A stretch of 64,000 nucleotides of DNA. Source: Mugil cephalus. Lineage: Eukaryota > Chordata > Actinopteri > Mugiliformes > Mugilidae. Every line of letters starts with the position of its first letter. The first letter of the stretch is position 1. Shown here piece after piece: positions 58,101 through 64,000 of the stretch. Both the position numbers and the translations under genes were made by a program. The stretch covers positions 19,474,974-19,538,973 of the forward strand of contig NC_061786.1 of NCBI RefSeq assembly GCF_022458985.1, in the 5' to 3' direction. The notes under the pieces were generated by a model. It saw only the letters and a program-made list of their open reading frames with translations. It was not told the DNA's origin and did no database searches.

Positions 58101-61100
58101 GAATTATGGGATATCGTGAGGCAAGACTTGACGAGAGTTGCAGCTTATTCACAAATCACCTCTCAATGGAAACATGTGCAAAGCACGACTGTACTATCGC
58201 TGGCCTCTCTCTCTCTCTCTCCAGCCAACAGGCCAGCATGCAGGTGGAGTCTCTGCAGGAGCAGCTGAGCGGGGTGGTGAAGCAGAGGGATGAAGCAATG
58301 GTCCAACTCAGAACCTCCCAGGACCAGGTCAACCAGTATGCAGTGTCGCTCTCCAACCTACAGATGGTGCTAGAGCAATTCCAACAAGGCAAGTGGGCCT
58401 GAGATTATTCTATCCAAGTGTTGTTTTCCAGACGAGTGTGGGCCTGTAGCATTGAAATTACACTGATTGTTTTACTACTAAACAGGTCGTTAGGTAGACT
58501 ATTAAAAATTATTACCTTCCAATTTAACACGGCTTCACTAAATCTGCATTTCATGAAGTTTCTAACAGGTGTTTAAAATAACAGACAATGATTCACCTGG
58601 TGTGGTTTGTGTTTCTATTATTTTGAGGTCCGTATTTTAATTAGTGGGATGTGTGAAGTAACTAGGGGTGGGTGTTAGCAAGGACTTCACGATACGATAC
58701 TTATCACGATACGATACTTATCACGATACTTGAGTCACTATAAGATACATAAGTGCGATGTATAGTTCACTAAGAAATATTAAATGCAGCTTAAAATACA
58801 TAAAGTTGTACATATGTACATCAGATGACCGTGATAATGCATATATATCAATATTAATCCAAATGATCCATTTCCAATTAATCGCGATATTTTGCCATAT
58901 CGATACTTTTCCCGCCCCGAGAAATTACATAAACTCTTCTGTGGTTAATTCATAAAGTTTGGACGCCGTTTCAGCATTGATTTAGTGCAGGACTGTTACT
59001 TTAGAAGTTTTGTCTCTTTTCCCATCAGAAGAGAAAGCCATGTACTCGGCAGAACTTGAAAAGCACAAGAAGGAGAAGGAGGAGTGGAAAAGAAAAGCTC
59101 TGAAGCTGGAAGACCAAGCATCTGCTCTCCAGGTAAAGGCATCAATCAGCGAATCATCAGACGAACCCCATTCACTTTATTTATGTCCCAAATGTGCAAG
59201 GAGGCCAAAAAAAGAGTTATATGATTTGTTACGCGTGCACATTTCGTGACGACATTGCGCAGATGAATGAACACGGGTCGAGATAAACGTTTTCTCTCCG
59301 TCTGTCAGTTGAACCTGGATGAAGCCAACGCCGCTCTGGATTCGGCGTCTCGTCTCACGGATCAGCTCGATCTGAAGGAGGAGCAGTTAGAAGAGCTGAG
59401 GAGACAAGGTGGGCTGTAGTAAAATATCGTTTTAAACTTCCCTGATCTTATGGAAACATCGTTCTATCCATCCTCTGTGCAGTTTGATGAAAAAGAGACA
59501 AAATAATTAAAACAGAAACCCCCTTTACGTCATAGGTTGTAATCTTTTATCTCCCACTCAGCAGTTTTTTCTCTTAGCAGATATGAGCATTACATCACAG
59601 CAAATTCTCAGACTGTTTCTTTTTTTTTTTTTTTTTAAAAACAGCTCCCTGGCTGTTCGCTATTTTTCCAGACCTGATATGAGAGGCTCCATATTTGCTT
59701 TGCTAATCTGTGACTTATAGGAAAATATATACGTTATGTCTATTATTAGGGATCTATTATTAGCTGTGAGAACGCGCAGCTTCACAGCTTCTAGTCTGAG
59801 CCTCTTATTTGAGGCAAACATCTTAAATATATCATATATGTTTATTAGGAAGTAAATAACAATACAACCATGTGGATGAGTGGAAACGTTTTGGTTATAA
59901 TTATGTCATTGTGTTGCTTTCCAAAGCAAGACATTAAGAATTCTTGCTTATTTTCTACAGATTATTAGTTAAACTTGTGGATAATCACTGCTTTACAGTA
60001 TTTTATGTTTCCATACAAACTAATTTGTTCAGGAAACATTGATTTAACTCGTGTCTGGTTTTATTGCAGAAACCTTTGCAAACCTTTTCAAAAAGTTCTC
60101 TGTGTATTTGTTTTTCCTGGAAAGCAGATTTTTTTTTTTTAGCGGTGCATTGAATAATATGTTAATGCAGCTTTTCTCGTGTCTCTGTTTGTCTGCGCTG
60201 CAGTGGATGTGAGGCAGGAGATGCTGGAGGAGGCACAGAGGAAACTGATGAATCTCCTGAACAGCACGGAGGGAAAGATAGACAAGTGAGTTCAGTCTGG
60301 GCTTAAATCTCACTTTCTTTTTTCCAGTTTAATTAGATAAGGGACACTCTACCTGCTATATGTTTTATATTAAACTCGGCTTAGTGCTATTTATAAATAT
60401 ATATTGTTATTATCATTATGCATTCGATATTAAGATGTACAATAATTAACTAATCAATAATACACACATTCAAATATTAATTTCATTTATGAATTATTTC
60501 TAGCATAAACAAACGTATCTGATATGAACATATGTAACTGGTGTGTGAGAGTGTGTGTAATAACATGGGACATATTGTGAATCCATTTGTCCCCTGACTT
60601 CAGATAATTATCTGAGACATGTAAAGTTGTACCTCTGCAGACCCTCCAGACCAGATACAAATGAGATTATGATTATACACAGTCGTGGTTTTCATCTCGC
60701 TCGGTTTCAAGTGGTTTTAGAAAGTCCTCCTGCTGCAAAAATGTGATATCACCTCTGGTTTAAAGCTTTAGTCTCATGTCCAGTCTAAAACACACGTCTG
60801 TAGATTAGATTTTTTTTTTATCAATTGGGATGAAAGAAACGTTCCAGTTTCAGTTCTGCCGTTGGAGAAACCGTTTTCACAGCGAAGTCACAGTCATTAG
60901 GAGCAGAAGTAATCTCCCAGCCGCTGTAACGTTTGAATGAATAAACAGATTCGAGCTCTGGATCCGTCCGCGTCTTTCAGACCTTAAATCACGACGTCGT
61001 GAAACTCGTCTGTCCGTGTTGTTTCGTCTGCAGGGTCCTGATGCGTAACCTGTTCTTGGGATACTTCCACACGCCCAAAACCAAGCGCGCCGACGTCCTG

Positions 61101-62769
61101 AGGCTCATGGGAAGCGTTTTGGGGCTGAGCCGAGAAGACGTGGATCAGGTGAGAGGTTTAAGGATTTAAAACCGTTAATTGTTAATAAGGAAACAGTTCT
61201 TATTAACAGTCTAGAGTCTGAGTTCTGGATATGATAAGTAAATACATGCACGATGAACCAGCAGGCGAACGGATGCCAAAACACAAATAGTTGGTCGTGC
61301 AGCAGCAGCTGTGTTGGATCACATGTGTTTCTGGATAAAAAAGTGAGGAAAAGAGAATTACGGAAATACTTTTATACTTCCTGTCCTCTTAATGCCTCAG
61401 TGTTGTTTTACATCTTAATATGTGTGACTTCATAACGGGTAATTTACCAAAAAATGAATGAGAGCGTGATGAAGCTAAAGAAGTGAGAAACTTTTCGCGT
61501 AGCTTAGCATAAAGACTTAAAACAAAGGGAAACTGTTAGCCCCGCTTGCAAGGGTTTATGTTTTATGGGTAAATCCTGCAAAATTCAACAGGTTTTTATT
61601 GCGTCTCTTTAGTTCAAGGTCCTCATTTCCACTTCTGTTGCTGAAATTAAAAGTTTTCAGGGCTGAAATAAATCTGAGCTCTGGCTCAGTCTTCACAAAA
61701 CAGGAGTTTATGTCAGTTTATGTCAGGGTGGTCACGTTGGCACACTTTCTATTTGTTCCCCTCCTGCAGTTTGGGTTCAGTTTAATGGTTGACTTTATTA
61801 TTTACATATGATCAATGGTCGCCCCGACCGCGAGACAACAGGCCCTTTGTCAGTTTGATTATCTGGATACGCTCGTCCTCCAGAGACCGTCCGAAACTGC
61901 AGAGCTCTTAACGGAGAGTTCCTACCTCCAGCAGCCCCCGAGAATCTTCTCTGAGCTCAGCCCTGAAAGAAAAAGAAGAAAAAAAAAGAACGTATTTTCT
62001 TATCCAGATCTTCTGGCAGGAGCCCTGTGGGACTCCATCCAACGATTCCAAAGTATATTACCCAACTCTCTTACAGGAAAACAGACACAGGGTGAGGGAC
62101 GAATGCGATTACAACTCCTCAGAAGACCCCTTTTTTTTTATTTAATATATTTTCTTGGAGTCCGTTCTACTTTCTTCCCCTCATCTTCTGTTAATGCCGT
62201 TTAAATTTTCCGCTAAACCCGTGCTCCCGGCAGCCAAGTGTCCCACAAAAGTGGCCGACTTTTCACAATCTAACCCTTTTTTTTTTTTTCTTTAACGTGC
62301 AAACATACTCCTTACACGAGGGCCGTCCAGCTGAATCCTGCCAGGGAAAATGATGTTGACGATTAGGGAGTATGAATGACTTCTAGGAGTGTGGGCTGTC
62401 GGCGCGCCTGCACTTCAGCTTAACTGGAACCATTTTCAGAAAACGGCGGCAGGCCGCAAGGAAACCGAAATAAGTTGACCACTGTTTTGAAAAACGGAAG
62501 AAAACCGACGCATGAATATATAATTTACTCCGCTGGCTCTGCTCGTTCCTTTGTTTGGTTAAATGAGGCTTAATGACTTCTCCGTTCGGGTATTTTGTCA
62601 TAGCGCGCGGGCATTTATCTACGGTTTCCTCATCTCTCGTTTGCAGATGCTGGAGGACGACGGCCGGCGCGGTGTTACTGGATGGATGTCGAGCTGGATC
62701 GGAGGCAGGGGAGCACAGAGCGTCCCGAACACTCCGCAGAGACCCACCAGTGGCCAAGGGCTCAACACG
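46169..62769 (+). CDS. trip11: Thyroid receptor-interacting protein 11 / GMAP-210, 3' end outside the window
   Basis: Nineteen coding exons: 46169-46307, 48451-48527, 48896-49006, 49747-50061, 50536-50604, 50712-50877, 50998-51336, 51425-51465, 51592-51690, 51877-52074, 53349-56380, 56654-56794, 56919-57112, 58225-58388, 59029-59132, 59309-59408, 60204-60285, 61034-61148 and 62647-62769. They code for about 1870 residues; human has 1979. The N-terminus [20 protein letters not shown] to about 38 is the curvature-sensing ALPS motif. Nearly all the rest is coiled coil. The GRAB domain ([14 protein letters not shown], about 1800-1830) is near the end and SVPNTPQRP matches human SVPNTPLRP. The last exon, after the donor at 62770, was not found. 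GMAP-210 tethers vesicles at the cis-Golgi and brings IFT20 there. Introns 8 and 14 have GC donors. The 3-kb exon lacks one base near 53531 (see findings). Confidence 0.96.
48150..48365 (+). mobile_element. LINE 3' tail (L2-like) with TATC repeats
   Basis: TTGCTGCTGCAAATGTGAAA, TTTCC, then ATGAATAAACTATCTATCTA form the usual 3' tail of fish L2-like elements. It ends about 85 bp before trip11 exon 2. Body sequence is too short to place further. Confidence 0.5.
49055..49570 (+). mobile_element. Non-LTR retrotransposon 3' end in trip11 intron 3
   Basis: An open stretch ending at about 49346 reads ...[20 protein letters not shown], which is the pattern of the extreme C-terminus of LINE reverse transcriptase proteins ('A..WN.LP..IR'). 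An AT-rich 3' tail follows. The 5' part is absent. Confidence 0.5.
50085..50445 (+). mobile_element. Tc1-derived MITE in trip11 intron 4
   Basis: Starts with GATCAGCCATAACATTACGA, has TTCTGCTGGGAAACTTTAGG and GTGTGGATGTTACTTAGACA, and continues to GGCCTCCAAATTCACTAGCT. Terminal repeat and transposase 3' part are joined directly, so an internal deletion removed most of the gene. The copy at 57176 has the same junction. Confidence 0.7.
52107..52165 (+). mobile_element. Tc1-derived MITE stub
   Basis: GATCAGCCATAACATTAAAA and CAGGAGAAGTAAATATCATT match the left end of the copies at 50085 and 57176, then similarity stops where the next element (52165) begins. This looks like one element cut by the insertion of another. 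Confidence 0.55.
52165..53094. mobile_element. hAT-like non-autonomous DNA element
   Basis: The left end CAGTGATTTCAAACCTTTTC and the right end, reversed (CAGTGATTCCCAACCCCTGG), form an imperfect inverted repeat. Both are followed by 'GGGCCCAC'-type sequence, as in the common 'CAGTGGTTCCCAACC' hAT ends. No 8-bp duplication is convincing. It contains a LINE-like tail (52620-52815) and the palindrome at 52822-52932. Confidence 0.45.
52822..52932. repeat. 111-bp near-perfect palindrome in trip11 intron 10
   Basis: Arms are centred on 52877. AATATTACCCTT (52822-52833) pairs fully with 52921-52932, and CATTTGAGCACTT (52852-52864) pairs fully with 52890-52902. The 18 bp between them match at about 13 positions. 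The loop holds GGCGATG / CATCACC. The transcript could fold into one long hairpin. Confidence 0.85.
56405..56580. mobile_element. Short dispersed repeat with CGATAT motifs
   Basis: Read on the minus strand it begins TAGGAGTGGGAATTAATATC and carries repeated ATCGATA/CGATATT units. It resembles the element at 58670-58920, and both look like the common fish 'AGGGGTGGG...CGAT' MITE. The family was not identified. It lies just after trip11 exon 11. Confidence 0.4.
57176..57565 (+). mobile_element. Tc1-derived MITE in trip11 intron 13
   Basis: GATCCGCCACAACATTAAAA, then GTTTTGCTGGGAAACTTTTG, GTGGATGTTACTTAGACATG, TGGCCTCCAAATTCACTACA, ending near TAATGTTATGCCTGATTG, the opposite terminal repeat. 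It has the same internal deletion as the copy at 50085. The intron beyond it, 57600-58200, is AT-rich with no further gene. Confidence 0.7.
58670..58920. mobile_element. MITE-like repeat with GGGGTGGG ends and CGATAC units
   Basis: AGGGGTGGGTGTTAGCAAGG at the left and, reversed, CGGGGCGGGAAAAGTATCGA at the right resemble inverted ends. Direct repeats of ACGATACGATACTTATC lie inside the left end. Confidence 0.45.
61150..62640. other. Last complete trip11 intron
   Basis: Intron 18, about 1.5 kb. It holds open frames at 61599-61811 and 61815-62204 without recognisable homology, and no transposon ends I can support. Confidence 0.45.
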
Positions 62770-64000
62770 GTGAGGAACAAAGAAGGTCTTGTAAGACACA
62801 AAGAGGACATGGCGCATGTAACGGTGTCCGTGATGTCACGGGTAAATCTAAAAAAAAAATCAAGCTGAAACAAGGGGAATCTGGGCTTCTGGAGGAAATG
62901 TCATCCAAGTCTTTAGTCGTAAAAGACTGAAGAAGCAGATGTTCCCATTAAAACCTGAACTGCACCACCAGTGTTTGAGGAACAGAAGCTTCAACGTGTC
63001 CAGTCACTCTTTCATCGGGTTATCACACGGCATTAGGGTAACTCCACATGAAAGGAGAAGAAGAAGAAGAAGAAGAAGAGAGGCGAACTATTCTCATTAG
63101 TTACTGCAAAAATATTAGTTTTATGGAAGACAGACCTCCCAATCATTTATTTTTTTTTTGTCGTGCAACGCATTTAAAATAAACTGCAAACCTCCTGATG
63201 TTTACGTTGGCGTCGCATGAAGCAGAATAACAAAAGGATTGAATGCTAATGGCGTATTAGCGTGGAAAATAAGCTCTTAGTGCCTGTAAGCGTCTTCATT
63301 ACAGCAGTTTAACTCCAGAGAAAATAAATGTTTAAGATATTTGGTAAGAAAAATTGCTCGCATGTGTTTTTAGCCCCACAGGACTCGGGAGGAATTAAGT
63401 GCCTGGAGAATCAGAGTCCGATCCAACTGTAATTCATCAGCGCTTAGGACGTAAACACTGCGAGCGGCAGATTAGCACGTTGTCTAACTGGAAAAACACT
63501 AATTCTGTTCTGTTGTGCTACTATGAAGCTCTTCACTAGGCGCTACACTGGTTCATACCGAATACCGGTATTTTATTTTCTTTCTTTTGAATTTTTAATA
63601 CGGGCAAACCAGTATATTTGATTAGACGGCGTCCGTAACTCTGTGCCAAGAGACACTGTTTCAGATCGGAAACATTTTCAGCGTAGCGCTGCTAAACACA
63701 CTAAACACACTGAACACACTGCGAGGCGTGTTGAAGATGGAAAGGTCCAAAAAATGAAGAAGCGGCAGAATGAAAGGACTTGTGCCAAAGAAAAGGTGTC
63801 GTGTCGGTTGTTGTCCCTGTTTTAGATGAATCTAAAGCCGTCCCCGAAAAATGTCCCCAATTTTAGCTTTTTATGGATGAGAAAAAAAAAATGTTGCACG
63901 CAGACTAAAGTTATTACGGTAGCGCTGCTATTGGCATTACAGACATAGTAGTTTTTTCTTTTTCTTTTTTCTTTTTTTATCTCTGTGGTGTAAATGTTTC
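62770..64000. other. Partial last trip11 intron
   Basis: It starts with the donor GTGAGG. An (AAG)n run lies at about 63055-63080. I searched for the expected C-terminal residues of TRIP11 (the FVKFLE and LSVHDMKPL region) and did not find them, so the final exon is to the right of the window. Confidence 0.55.

Overview
The window is vertebrate nuclear DNA, almost certainly from a percomorph-like teleost fish. It shows short introns with GT-AG (and a few GC-AG) borders, AATAAA poly(A) signals, Tc1/mariner, piggyBac-type, non-LTR and tRNA-SINE debris, and an AT-rich background with GC-rich exons. There are no operons, Shine-Dalgarno sites, CRISPR arrays or bacterial genes. I assembled exons by hand from splice sites, reading-frame continuity and remembered vertebrate protein sequences; no alignment was run.

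Layout, left to right: (1) 3' half of lgmn (legumain), + strand, 1447-5885, upstream exons outside the window. (2) chp1 (calcineurin B homologous protein 1), +, 7980-11728, complete, 195 aa. (3) A non-coding locus, about 13985-18765, +, which I identify as the teleost cyrano / OIP5-AS1 lncRNA. It lies between chp1 and oip5 as in human and carries the long, nearly complete miR-7 pairing site at 17025-17048. (4) oip5 (Mis18-beta), - strand, 21245-19173, tail-to-tail with cyrano. (5) nusap1, +, 22240-24741, head-to-head with oip5. (6) ndufaf1, -, 26749-25312, tail-to-tail with nusap1. (7) rtf1, +, 27887-38229, head-to-head with ndufaf1, with two tandem copies of its first coding exon and flanking promoter. 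(8) golga5 (golgin-84), +, 40805-44099. (9) trip11 (GMAP-210), +, from 46169 to beyond the right edge; 19 coding exons are visible and the last is missing.

The gene order joins two blocks that are separate in human: lgmn, golga5 and trip11 are from 14q32, while chp1, cyrano, oip5, nusap1, ndufaf1 and rtf1 are from 15q15. lgmn and golga5, neighbours in human, are here separated by the whole 15q15-type block. Functionally there is a mitosis pair sharing a divergent promoter region (oip5 for centromere licensing, nusap1 for the spindle), a complex I assembly factor paired head-to-head with a transcription elongation factor, and two Golgi tethering golgins in tandem.

Points most worth a second look: the cyrano miR-7 site and its surroundings; the duplicated rtf1 first exon, where coding sequence is conserved, flanks have diverged and a perfect NRF1-type site exists in only one copy; a one-base frame disruption in the giant trip11 exon at a short A-run; three GC-AG introns required by reading frame; a 111-bp near-perfect palindrome in a trip11 intron; and several non-autonomous DNA transposons with clear terminal repeats.
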